Source: Orientallactaga sibirica (taxonomy: Eukaryota; Chordata; Mammalia; Rodentia; Dipodidae). Taken from it: a stretch of 64,000 nucleotides of DNA. This document shows positions 11,919 to 21,899 of this stretch, one piece after another (the first letter of the stretch is position 1; every line of letters begins with the position of its first letter). The DNA lies in contig JAEOAD010000030.1 in NCBI GenBank assembly GCA_036365145.1, positions 12,121,001-12,185,000 on the forward strand. Reading direction: 5' to 3'. Under the pieces are notes generated by a model, which saw nothing but the letters and a program-made list of their open reading frames with translations, searched no databases and was not told the origin of the DNA. Made by a program: the position numbers and the translations under genes.

Positions 11919-13626
11919 ACCCTGTTCTACTATGCATTAGAACATCCTAGGGAGAGCTGAAAATCTATAGGTGTGCAGGGCTCATCATTCAGAAATTTAG
12001 GAGGTCATGGTGGGGTCCAAGTATCTGTATTGTAAAAACTGGGCAAGTAATTCAAATCAACAGCCAGAACTGAGTAGCACTGATGTTTGTGCCCACTCAT
12101 GTGTGCACATGTGAACTACAAGTGTAAAACAACATTGATTATACTGCAGCCTCACCTGGGAATCAAACATGATGTGAGTGCACTGGCAAGGCCTCCAGAA
12201 GTCTGTTCATTGAAGGAAGCCTACTGTAAGGGAAGAAAGACCCAGTTGTGGACATAACTTTAAGTCATGGGTATGGAAGGTAGAGCCTGAGTGAAGCAGG
12301 ATGTCAGTCATACAGCCTGTCTCCATTCCAGTTCCATAGACGTGGTCATGTGGGAGGGAGGAAAAGAGGAAGAGAATGCAAAGAGACAGGCATTGGTTTC
12401 AGGCACTAACTGATAGACTAAAACATGGAGCCCTGCTTGGGCACAGCTGACTTTTGCATGACAAGGCCATAAATGCACTGTAGCAGAGTTGGCAGTGGGA
12501 AAAATGGCCTCAGCCCCAGGTACATGGCAGAATTAGCAGAATGTGCCTAGCAAGGGTCTGTGTCTCCATATGGACAACAAAACCCACCATTTCCCTTTAT
12601 TTCCTTCCCTGCTGCTTCAGTGACTTTCAAAAGTGTCTTCAGAGGACTGGCAGAACTTTACGCTCTATGTCAGCAAGTAGAGCCAAGGGCTAGAGACACT
12701 GCTCTTATCATCTATAGTGTGAACCACCATCTCTTAAGTCAATAGACAACTGGGCAGAACATACATACTCCCATGCCCCCTCCCACATACTTATGTTAGT
12801 CTTATGTGGAAGTGAGTAGGAGTCATGCTCCTGGAGACAGAGGAAGCAGAAGGTCAAAATGGAAGCTAAAGTATACTTTGGAGACTTAGTTTACCTGCCT
12901 CTTCTGAAGTCACAAGTAGTCTTGTAGTATGCAAATGGACCAAGCTAACACTAGAGTAATATATTATACTGTGATCTCTGTATCTCTCTCTCTTTTCATA
13001 TATGTGTGTGTATACATATATAAGTATATAGACATATCACATACATACACACAGACACACACACAAAACAGGATGTCTGTAAGTTCATTTCTGTTTGTGC
13101 CCAAAATGCCTTTATTCTAAAAGTTGGTGAAAATTGTTAGGGACTCTATTTCTGAACTTGCCCAAGTTTTTCCTTTAAAACATGTTTTAGTCAATTTTTA
13201 ATGAACTAGCTGCTTTTATGATAGAAATCAGTTATTATATTACAGAAAAATCTGTATCTATAGTCTAATGTTTATTTGAATGCCAATGTACAAGTTTGAT
13301 TTTAGCCAGATTTGTGAAATTCTCAGACAAAAGAAGATCTGCCACTTTCCAACACCAGCTAAAACATATGCTTCCTGAAGTTACCAGGAAGCATTTAACC
13401 AGAAATATCTTCTTACCAGGTGAACAGCAGTTTAGTATGATTATATATGTCAGGTCTATAATGTAGTGGACAGTACTATCTAAAACTTGGTCATCTTTGC
13501 AGAAGGTGTTTATTATAGATTGTTCCCCAACGTTCCTTATTATAGATAATGGTCTTCCCATGCAAGTTCTATTTAATTCCTTAAGGTTGCACATGGAAAA
13601 GAAGGAATTAGAATAAAATGAGTACC
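11919..13626. other. Intergenic, no gene seen
   Basis: Unique-looking sequence. A low-complexity TA/TG/CA patch lies at about 12960-13072. ORFs of 61-140 codons here have no recognisable domain; the 140-codon minus ORF (13265-13687) overlaps a SINE. Confidence 0.5.
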
Positions 13627-13850
13627 CCTTTGAGCTAAAGTGCTTGTCTAACATGGAAAGGGCCCTGCGTTCAATCCCCAGCACCACATAAACTGGATAT
13701 GGTAGTACAGTCCTATGATCTCAGCACTTAGGAGGCAGAGACAGGAGTATCAGGAGTTCAAGGACAGCCTGAGCTACCTAGGAAATTCCATACCATCCTG
13801 GGATACACTAGACCTTATCTCCTAAAAGAAAGTAAAAAAAATTAAGTTCT
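13627..13850 (+). mobile_element. ID-B1 dimeric SINE (B4 class)
   Basis: An ID-like, tRNA-Ala-type half ('gagctaaagtgcttgtctaa', 'gttcaatccccagcacca') is joined to a B1 half ('tctcagcacttaggaggcag', 'ttcaaggacagcctgagct'). Confidence 0.85.
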
Positions 13851-13877
13851 GGAAGAAATGTTGACATATATAACTTA

Positions 13878-14030
13878 AAACACCAAAACTTCTGGGCATG
13901 GTGATACATATCTCTAATTGCATCACTCAGAAAACAAAAGCAAGAGGATCACAAGAGGATAATGAGTTCTCAGCCCACCTTGGGCATATAATGAGTGTAT
14001 CAAGAACAATAACAAAGTCCAAACCCTAAT
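13878..14030 (+). mobile_element. Diverged B1-like monomer
   Basis: Starts 'tctgggcatggtgatacat' with later 'gcaagaggatcacaaga' and an A-rich end; consistent with an old B1. Confidence 0.55.
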
Positions 14031-14124
14031 ATATTATCTATAAATGAACACATTTGAAGTTGAACACTATAGATATAGGGATCCTGTTTTCTTGCTTTTT
14101 AACACTTGCCACATACTTATCAAG

Positions 14125-14134
14125 CACACAGACA

Positions 14135-14183
<49 letters not shown>

Positions 14184-14211
14184 GAGAGGGAGAGAGGGAG
14201 GGAGAGAGAGA
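14125..14211. repeat. (AC)n(AG)n compound microsatellite
   Basis: About 26 bp of AC followed by about 60 bp of AG/GGGAG-type sequence. Two overlapping ORFs (THTHT, RERERE) are artefacts of it. Confidence 0.93.
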
Positions 14212-14272
14212 TCAGGTGATTTTCTTCATTAAAGGAAAAAAAATTAGAGATGTTCAAAAATAATTTGGAACT

Positions 14273-14563
14273 GGACTGGAGAGATAACTTAGGGGTTAAG
14301 ACACCTGTCTCCTAAGCCTCAGAACGCAGGTTCCAATCTCCAGCGGTTCCAATCTCCAGGTCCCACGTTTAGCCAGATGCAAAGTGACACAAGGACACAA
14401 TGCCAGACTTGACCACAAGGGGGAGCATGCATCTGGATTTTGTTCACAGCAGCTGAGAGACTTCTGGTGCACCCATCTCTGTCTGCCTTCCTCTCCCTTT
14501 CTCTATGTCTTCTCTATGTCTCTCTCCAATAATAATAATAATAATAATAATAATGATAATAAT
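14273..14563 (+). mobile_element. tRNA-derived SINE, duplicated B box, (AAT)n tail
   Basis: Same long subfamily as the copy at 1563, including two adjacent GGTTCCAATCTCCAGC/G copies at about 14329-14360. The tail is TC-rich and then (AAT)n. Target-site duplications AATAATTTGGAACT are perfect (14259-14272 and 14564-14577); part of the (AAT)n may have grown from the duplicated site. Confidence 0.93.
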
Positions 14564-14577
14564 AATAATTTGGAACT

Positions 14578-16857
14578 AATTTTTCTTGTGCATCCTTATA
14601 AACTACTGACAACATTTCCTGTTCTTGCATGGAGAATTTGATAACAATTGTTTGCCTTGCTTAAAGAGATAGATATCAGATTCATGGTTACCAAAGGAGA
14701 GAAGGTTGACCACATGCTGGATGTATTGTGCCCATGTTACAGTAGCTTGTATTTTTTCTGTAACTTGTTTTTCCCATGAGAGAATATGGTGGTTACTTTG
14801 TACTGGGTGGGAAGCAGAGACAAGCTGTCTAGAGATATGAAGAGTACCAGAAGGGGATAATAAGAAGCTAGGAGTATAGAGTTTTCCTGTCTCCCCTGCT
14901 TGCCCACATTCATCCCAGGGGTCTCTAAACAAATGAGGAGCAAGCCAGGGGAGCAGGTTGGCAGAGTAACTACTGTCATCACCTCCAAATGTAGTCTATT
15001 TACCTTGTAAAATAGGGAAAAAGAGAGTAGATAATTTTTATGAGTTTTTTTTTTTGAGGCAGGGTTTTAGATGTAATAACCTTAGTAGAGAATTATATAT
15101 TAATGAGTCAATTTTAATTGTAAGATTTAGTTAAAATATTGACAAATAAAGGAACCTAACTAACTTGGTTGAGTACTCTAAATTCAGTCTTTCATGACCA
15201 TTATGACCAGATTAGCGTCAATGAGTTAAAGTTAAGTTTAAAACCTGAATACCATAGCAACCTGCTACCAGCCAGGAACATACCCTGTTAGTCTGATGTG
15301 AGCCCTAGGCTAATCATTTTATATTTCAAGAAGTCTGCAATCTGATTAAGCACTTTGTCTTTAACTTTCTGTTTAAACTTACTCATACCTTCATCAACAT
15401 ACTTTACTCATACCTTCATCTACATACTTTTACTTTATAATCTGTGTAACCACTCTGAAACAATCTTTTTCATCAAACATTTCAAACATTTAAAGTTTTC
15501 TCTTCTGTTTATCTTCTTTAGTCAGTTCATCTTATAACTACCAACAAAAACTTTTCATTGTCCTTACCATCAGACTTTTAATAAAAGGCCTTTTGAAATA
15601 ACTTTTTTATAAAAGAGTAGACCAGACTTGATTGATACTATTTATGTAGAATAAAGATATAGATTTTATCATTTATTGATTTTAGAACTTTGTTTTTTAT
15701 AACTTTTCTGAAACACACTTTTTTAAATATGAAAGCATATTCTGAATATCATTTGAAATTTTCTTACAAATTCAGTACCAAGCATGTGTAAATTTAAACA
15801 TAAATCTTGAGACTGTTTTTCTGTTAGTAGTCCTACAGAAGGATAGAGAGATAAAGTAAACTTAAAACAGTTGCATATTCTCATAAGAAGTCCCCATCTA
15901 TTCACAGCAACTTGGCATTCACCCATTATGCTATGGCCAGGATCCTGAGATTCCCTGTGCCTGCAGCCCCCTGGCTCTGTAAGGCAGGGAAGCTAAGAGC
16001 CACTAGGGATTTTCCTGGGGAAGCATAAACACCAGAGATCTGTGTCTTGTCTCACTGTCCAACAATGAGATTTGTGTGTTAGGCTTCCCTCTTACTCAGG
16101 ACACCTGGCCATCTGCAGATCAAGCTCAGGGGAACACAGCAGAACAGATTAACCCTTTTTTGCAAGGGTGGAAGGGCTCTCCCTCCTCTTCTGGTAGGTA
16201 TGTTGGTTAAGTTTATGGCTTGGGTGGCTTCCACTCACATTTGTTTGGCTCAGAGACCTTTGCAAAACCTTTCAGATAGATTTTCACCTTGTTTTGCCTC
16301 CTTCCATTGTTTAACCCCTTCCTCATTGTCAAGCCCTGGAGTGTTGGAATTTCCCAGTAGCCAAGACAGCACTATCTCTCTCTCCACCTCCCTTTCTGTA
16401 GCCTTGGGCTTAGCCATTTTCAAGTCCTGCCAGCCAGTCCCTCATTACTGGAGAGTGTGTTAGGAGGCAGCTTTGTATGGGGGTGATTGAAGCTTCTGGT
16501 CTGTCTTAAACTGAGCTCTTTTTTTTCCCCCTAGGGAAAGTTTTGGACTTTTCTCAGGGAAGCTCTCTGATTCTGCCAGTTTAAAACTTTTTAAGAATAG
16601 GAGAATCTTGCATTTTCCCCTGCCTATGATCTTAATTACTTTCAGTGTTCCTTCTGGGGGCCATTCAACATTAAAAGCTGGTCATGTAGTCTAGTATAGT
16701 GGGTTTGGTGGAGAACATCCCCCATAATGAAATGGCACTGTTCAGAACAGAAATCATTTTATAGCCTTAGGGCTGTGAGCCACATATATACTCACATACA
16801 CACATTCACTTCAAGTGCACATTTCATATAGATTCCAGACAAACATTTCCCCTCATA
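14578..16857. other. Intergenic, no gene seen
   Basis: Unique-looking sequence. A 24/25-bp direct duplication (TTACTCATACCTTCATC...) sits at 15379-15427. From about 15930 the sequence becomes less AT-rich and could be degraded retroviral interior belonging to the provirus at 16929-17922, but I could not identify a domain in it. Confidence 0.45.
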
Positions 16858-16902
16858 TATATTCATTCATTCATTCATTCATTCATTCATTCATTCATTC
16901 AG
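16858..16902. repeat. (ATTC)n microsatellite
   Basis: About ten uninterrupted TTCA/ATTC tetranucleotides. Confidence 0.95.
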
Positions 16903-16928
16903 AAGCAATGCATTTTCATTTTAAATTT

Positions 16929-17381
16929 CTATTTGATGTGCAACTCTGGAGATAAAAACCAAACCTTGTTAGTGGGAGCATGATGGAGCAGAGAGAAGAC
17001 CATGCATGCAGAGTGAAAAAATTTGGACCATTTGCCTGTAGACTGGCAGAAGTTTTCTAAATCAGTGAGAATTTGGACATTAATAGGAAAAGCTGTGACT
17101 CCTTGATTATATGTATTTGTATGGTTATCTTGGAGTTCGCACAGCTGTTGTGTAATTGTTGGTGAGGGGGCTGATGAAGTAGGGATGGGGATAGGGAAGA
17201 CAGCGGGGAAGCTGGGGATAGTGTGAACCGAAAACAAAGAAGGAAAAAAGGAGAAACTTGCCAGCCCTCAAGCTTGGAGGAAAGGCCACAGGGGGCCGAT
17301 GTCCCCCTAGAGGACACTGTTCCTCTCAGGGAGCACTCAGCTACACCTGCACATCTCAGAGAGTCCTTGTTCAGGCTCAGC
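16929..17381 (-). pseudogene. Decayed leader and gag-like remnant of an ERVK-type provirus
   Basis: This sequence lies downstream (on the minus strand) of the LTR at 17382-17922 and its primer-binding site. A 102-codon minus-strand ORF (16929-17237) contains a short segment (LTDLENFCQSTGKW) that looks to me like the end of a betaretroviral-type Gag matrix region. The reading is from memory of the family and is tentative. No protease, polymerase or envelope region is visible. The left boundary is uncertain, with a microsatellite next to it. Confidence 0.45.
17362..17379 (-). other. Retroviral primer-binding site, tRNA-Lys type
   Basis: On the minus strand the 18 nt read TGAGCCTGAACAAGGACT, placed 2 nt past the LTR end. 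They resemble the tRNA-Lys3 site used by many betaretroviruses, with several mismatches. This fixes the LTR at 17382-17922 as a 5' LTR in minus orientation. Confidence 0.65.
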
Positions 17382-17922
17382 TGTGGTTCCTGGGGCCCCC
17401 ATTGCCACAGTTCTCCAGAGATGTCCAGGAAACTGTGGAGTAGGGTCTTGAGTGGCTGTGAGTGTGATGGGAAGAAACACTTGGGAGACTGTGTCAGAGG
17501 ACAGTTCGTTTATTTGCCAGGGGAGTGGGTTTATAAATGTTCATGTAGTGGCAGGAAGAAGTATGGGATAGTGGTCACAGGGGAATTGGCTGGGTGAAGG
17601 TTGCTGGCTGAAACCTTATTAACATATAGTGACATAAGCAGAAAAAGGTCACAAAGCTCTGGGGAAAGTGAAACCTTACTCTTATCAGGATGACCAGGTG
17701 CCTGGGGCTGAGGGAAGGGAGTGGGCTCACTCCTGCAGGTCTCAAGATTGTTAGGGTCTAGGACCACTGCAACCTCAGGGTGAAGGAGCAGCCTCCTGCT
17801 GGTCTCACTATTGTCAGGGTCTAGCCTTTCTGCAACCTCTGGGTCTAGGGCCCTTAGTCATGCCTGATAGCTCATGTCTGCCTAAACCTCCAGTAGCCTT
17901 GGGCCTTCAACTGTGCCCTACA
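17382..17922 (-). mobile_element. ERVK-like 5' LTR, minus strand
   Basis: Bounded by TG...CA. On the minus strand it carries a TATA box (TTTATAAA, 17530-17537 on +) and an AATAAA signal (17509-17514), then an R/U5 region similar to that of the solo LTR at 18477. Its upstream end abuts the 45-bp array without a gap (first array base 17923). The 6 bases at 17923-17928 (ATGGAG) have no partner next to the other LTR end, as expected because internal sequence, not host DNA, follows there. Confidence 0.75.
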
Positions 17923-18476
17923 ATGGAGTACAGAAGCACCTCCAGCATTGTCATGTATGCTGAGATCATGGAGCACATGAGCACCTCCAGCATTGACGTG
18001 GACACTGGGATCATGAACCACACCATCACCTCCTATATTGACATGTATGCTGGGATCATGGAACACAACAGCACTTCCAGCAGTGACAGTGAAGCTGGGA
18101 ACATTGAGCACACCACCATATCAAGCATTGACATGAATGCTGAGATCATGGAGCACACCATCACCTCAAGCATTTGCAGGGATACTGGGATCATGAAGCA
18201 CACCACTACCTCCAGCATTAGCAAAGATGCTAAAATCATAGTGCACACCACCATTTCCAGCATTGACATGGATTGAGGGATTACGAAGCACAGAAATACC
18301 TCCATCATTGCCATAAATGCTGGGATCATGGAGCATACCTCCACCTCAGGAAATGCAATGGATTCTGGGATCATGGAGCACACCACCCCCTCCAGCATTG
18401 ACCTGGATGCTGAGATGATGGAGTAAACCAGCAGGTCCAGCATTGACATGGATTCTGGAATCATGGAACATACCAC

Positions 18477-19149
18477 TGTGGGTCCTCCCCATTCCTGGGG
18501 GTCATTGGCCACAAACATCCCAGACATAGGAGGAGTTGTGGGGAAGCAGGGTCCTGAAGCAGTGGGTGAGTGTGACAAAGGGCAATGAACACCTGGGAGA
18601 CAGCTTAATGGATATCATGCTCTTGTTTATTCAACAGGGGATTGGGTTTATAAACACTTGAGAAAGGTTGAGAAGGCATATACAGACTATATGGCAATTG
18701 GACACATAATTTATGGGTTGCTATCTAATTGGTTGAAAGACAGAAGTGTAAGGGAGATAGTGGCCAGAAAAGCTACATGACTTCAGAGTTGTGAGGGGGA
18801 AACTATAAGAGAGATAACAGGAATGGCAGGAAAAGACTTCAGCCACATAAGGTTCTCTTGGGAAGGTAGCCACAAGGTCAGGAACTGTGAGGGGGCAAAG
18901 CCTGACTTATGGAAGGGTCAGATGCTTTTGGGATCAAGCGGGGAGGGCCTCGCCAGTTCTTCCCACTCTGGGCAATGACAGGGCACAGTACAAACTAGCC
19001 CGAGGGCAGGGAGGGCCAGTCACCATTGCCAAGGTGGGTTCCTGACTATAAGGCCAGCTGCAACCCCCACATCCCAAGGTCCCTAGCCATGTCCAACAGT
19101 GCAGGCCAGCTTCCTCACAGTCCAAGACCATTTTTAGTAATACCCAACA
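18477..19149 (-). mobile_element. Solo ERVK-like LTR, minus strand
   Basis: A 673-bp LTR that on the minus strand starts TGTTGGG and ends GGACCCACA. It has TTTATAAAC (about 18647-18655 on +) and an AATAAA signal (18626-18631). The flanks are 6-bp near-duplicates typical of ERVK: TACCAC (18471-18476) and TACCCC (19150-19155). No internal region is present, so it is a solo LTR left by LTR-LTR recombination. It is of the same family as the LTR at 17382-17922 and is inserted inside the 45-bp array. Confidence 0.88.
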
Positions 19150-19611
19150 TACCCCTACCTCCAGCATTGACATAGAACACACAAGCCCATCCAGCATGGG
19201 CATAGATGATGAGATCATGGAGCAAACTTGCATCTCCAGCATTGACATGGTTTGTGGTATTATCTAGCACACCACTACCTCCAGCATTGACATGGATGCT
19301 GGGATCATGGAGCGCACCACCTCAGGAATTGACATGGATGCTGGGATCATGGAGCACATGAACAAACACCTCCAGCATCGTCACAGATGCCAGTAACATG
19401 GAGTATCCCAGCAACTCCAGCAGTGACATGGATCCTTGGATCATGGAGCACACAACCACCTCCAGCATTGACATAGATGCTGGGATCATGGAGAACACCA
19501 CCACCTCCAGAATTTACATGAATTGTGAGATTATGGAGCACACCAGTATCTCAGGGATTAACATGGATGCTGGGATAATGGAGCACACCAACACCTCCAG
19601 CATTAATATGG

Positions 19612-19972
19612 TGTGGTAGTTTGAATAGATGGCCCCCAATATATTCAGTATTTTATTAGTTTGTAGTTTGCATCTGCAGCTACCTGGCTGGAGGCAGTGT
19701 CACTGGGTGGATCTTAAGGTGTGGTGATGGGTTTGAGATTTCAATCTAAACATATGCAATGTGTGCCTAGCTGGAGTTCCTGAGGTGTGCTGTGCTGTGT
19801 GGCTTTTGACTTGTGCCTTTTTCTCTCTCTGTTTGGTCCTGTGAAAGCAGGACAACTTCTTCTGCCATTATGGAACTTCCCCTGGATCTGTAAGCTTCAA
19901 TAAATATCCCTTCCTCCATAATTGTGCCTGGTCTGGAAGTTCATCTCTGCAAACCTGAAGCTGTTTGCTACA
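19612..19972 (+). repeat. MaLR 5' LTR
   Basis: 361 bp, TG...CA, with AATAAA near 19899-19904 ('gcttcaataaatatccc'). It differs from the 3' LTR by scattered substitutions and small indels (e.g. 'gctgtgctgtgtggc' against 'gctgtgtagc'), so the insertion is not recent. Confidence 0.9.
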
Positions 19973-20000
19973 GAAGTTGGTACCGAGGAGTGGACTGTAG

Positions 20001-20282
20001 ATGAACCTAACCATGTGGATTTTGGTCTTTTGGAACCTTTGTTTTGGAGGAATGGGCATGGATTTGGTGCATGCAACTGAAGATACCTTCTGGAGCGGTA
20101 CACCAACTTTTATGGGCTATTCTGATGAGAGTTTGAGAATGCTAAGTGCAGATAGTATTGAACTTCAAGGCTTGGCTTATGAGATTTCTAAGGGGAAGAA
20201 AAGACTGCAGAGGACTTTTTTGAAACTGGGCTACTGGCAGAAAGGATGGATGCATTCTGCTGCCCAGGCCCAGAGAGTTTAA
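20001..20282 (+). other. Short ORF at the start of the MaLR interior
   Basis: A 93-codon ORF beginning MNLTMWILVFWNLCFGGMGM. A related ORF of 94 codons occurs at the same place in the second MaLR copy (30831-31115, minus), sharing WILVFWNLCFGGMGM and LRMLSA near residues 47-53. MaLR interiors are usually regarded as non-coding, so shared descent of the DNA is the simple explanation. No known domain is visible. Confidence 0.35.
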
Positions 20283-21182
20283 TCAAGGTTAAATTTATAA
20301 TGGACTGATGTGCTTGGCTAAAGATATTGGAGTGCAAGATTTAAGATTTGAAGTTGGAAAACCTCAAGCAAGTTAAAATTAGAGGCACTGAGACTGTTTT
20401 TAGGTTACTGGAGCTGCTATTGTCATACATTAGCAATCTTAAGGCCAGAGTGCTTTACATTAAAACAATGGAGAAGATGCCTGAGGAAAGACTATTAGAA
20501 ATGCAAACTCTTGGAAAGAGTTGACTGGAGAAAGAACCTGCTTTACAAGGTTCTTATTTCATCCCTGAAATAAGAATATGGCTGTGTCCTGCACACCTGG
20601 TATTAGTTTTGGAAGCATGAAAAATGCGTGGAGTGGTCATGAATTGCACATGGTTACAGGAGCTGCTCCTGAAATGCAGCATGACGCAGGGTGTAATGCC
20701 CTGACAGGCTAGAAGAGCCTTTGGAAGATGGACTGTGGTTTGTATGGAGACCTGAAGATGTTTTCGATATACCAGGATTGTGGAATGGCTACCATGGAGT
20801 GCATTGTTAGCCTGGGATGGAAGTTTTCCCTGGCTACTCTGCCCAGCTGGAGGGGTGGAATTGGAAAACCTGGAGACTATCAGTTTCTGGTTATATTGAA
20901 CTTGAACTAAAGAAGTTTGATGATTGCTGGTGGTGGTTGAGTTTGAATTTTTCTAGTCTCTCCTTGCTATGACTTATACCAGTTGAAAATGTTTACTCTG
21001 TGCCTTTATATGTTGGAAGTATATAACTTGTTTGATTTTATAGGACTCACAGCTAAGAGACAATCTTAAATCTCAGATGAGACTATCTTACGTTGGTCAA
21101 GACCATGGGGAACTTTGAAATTGGACTGAATACAATTTACAATGTGTGATGGTTATGAATCTATTGGGGGCCAGGGGCAGAA

Positions 21183-21538
21183 TGTGGTAGTTTGAATAGA
21201 TGTCCCCCAATATATTCAGTGTTTTATTAGTTTGTAGTTTGCCTCTGCAGCTACCTGGCTGGAGGCAGTGTCGCTGGGCGGATCTTAAGGTGTGGTTATG
21301 AGTTTGAGATTTCAATCTAAAGATATTCAAAGTGTACCTTGCTGGAGTTCCTGAGGTGTGCTGTGTAGCTTTTGACTTGTGGCTTTTGCTCTGTCTGTTT
21401 GGTCCTGTGAAAGCAGGCCAACTTCTTCTGCCATTATGGAACTTCCCCTGGATCTGTAAGCTTCAATAAATATCCCTTCCTCCATAACCGTGCCTGGTCT
21501 GGAAGTTCATCTCAGCAAACCTGAAGCTGTCTGCCACA
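21183..21538 (+). repeat. MaLR 3' LTR
   Basis: 356 bp, TG...CA; preceded directly by the polypurine tract and followed by the 5-bp target duplicate and then by array units. Confidence 0.9.
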
Positions 21539-21899
21539 CATGGATACTGGGACCATTGAGCACACCACTACTCCCAGTATTGATGTGGATGCTGGGATCA
21601 TGGGCTATCCCACCACCTCCAGCATTGACATAGATGCTGAGATCATGGAGCACATGACAGCCTCTAGCATTCATATAAATGCTGAAATCACGGTGCACAC
21701 CACCACTCCCAGATTGACGTTGATGCTGGGACAATGGTGCAGACCACCTCCCTCCAGCATTGAATAGAAGCTGAGATCATGGTGCACACCACCACCTCCC
21801 CCATTGACATGTATTCTGGGATCATGGCTCAGCACCACCTCTAGCATTGACATGGATTCTGGGATCATGGGACACACCACCACCTCTGGCATAGACATG

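Larger units (their letters stand above)
19612..21538 (+). mobile_element. Complete ERVL-MaLR element inserted in the array
   Basis: Two LTRs (19612-19972 and 21183-21538) begin TGTGGTAGTTTGAATAGATG and end CA. A primer-binding region TTGGTACCGAGGAGTGG follows the first, and a purine-rich tract (GGGGGCCAGGGGCAGAA) precedes the second. The flanks TATGG (19607-19611) and CATGG (21539-21543) are a 5-bp target duplication with one mismatch. The roughly 1.2-kb interior has no gag-pol, as is normal for MaLRs, which depend on proteins supplied in trans. Confidence 0.92.

Noticed and set aside
13265..13687. 140-codon minus ORF as a gene
   Set aside because: Its 5' part is antisense to an ID-B1 SINE; the rest has no domain, conserved motif or promoter context I can see.
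17223..17597. 124-codon + strand ORF as a host gene
   Set aside because: It lies antisense across the proviral leader, primer-binding site and LTR, and has no recognisable domain.
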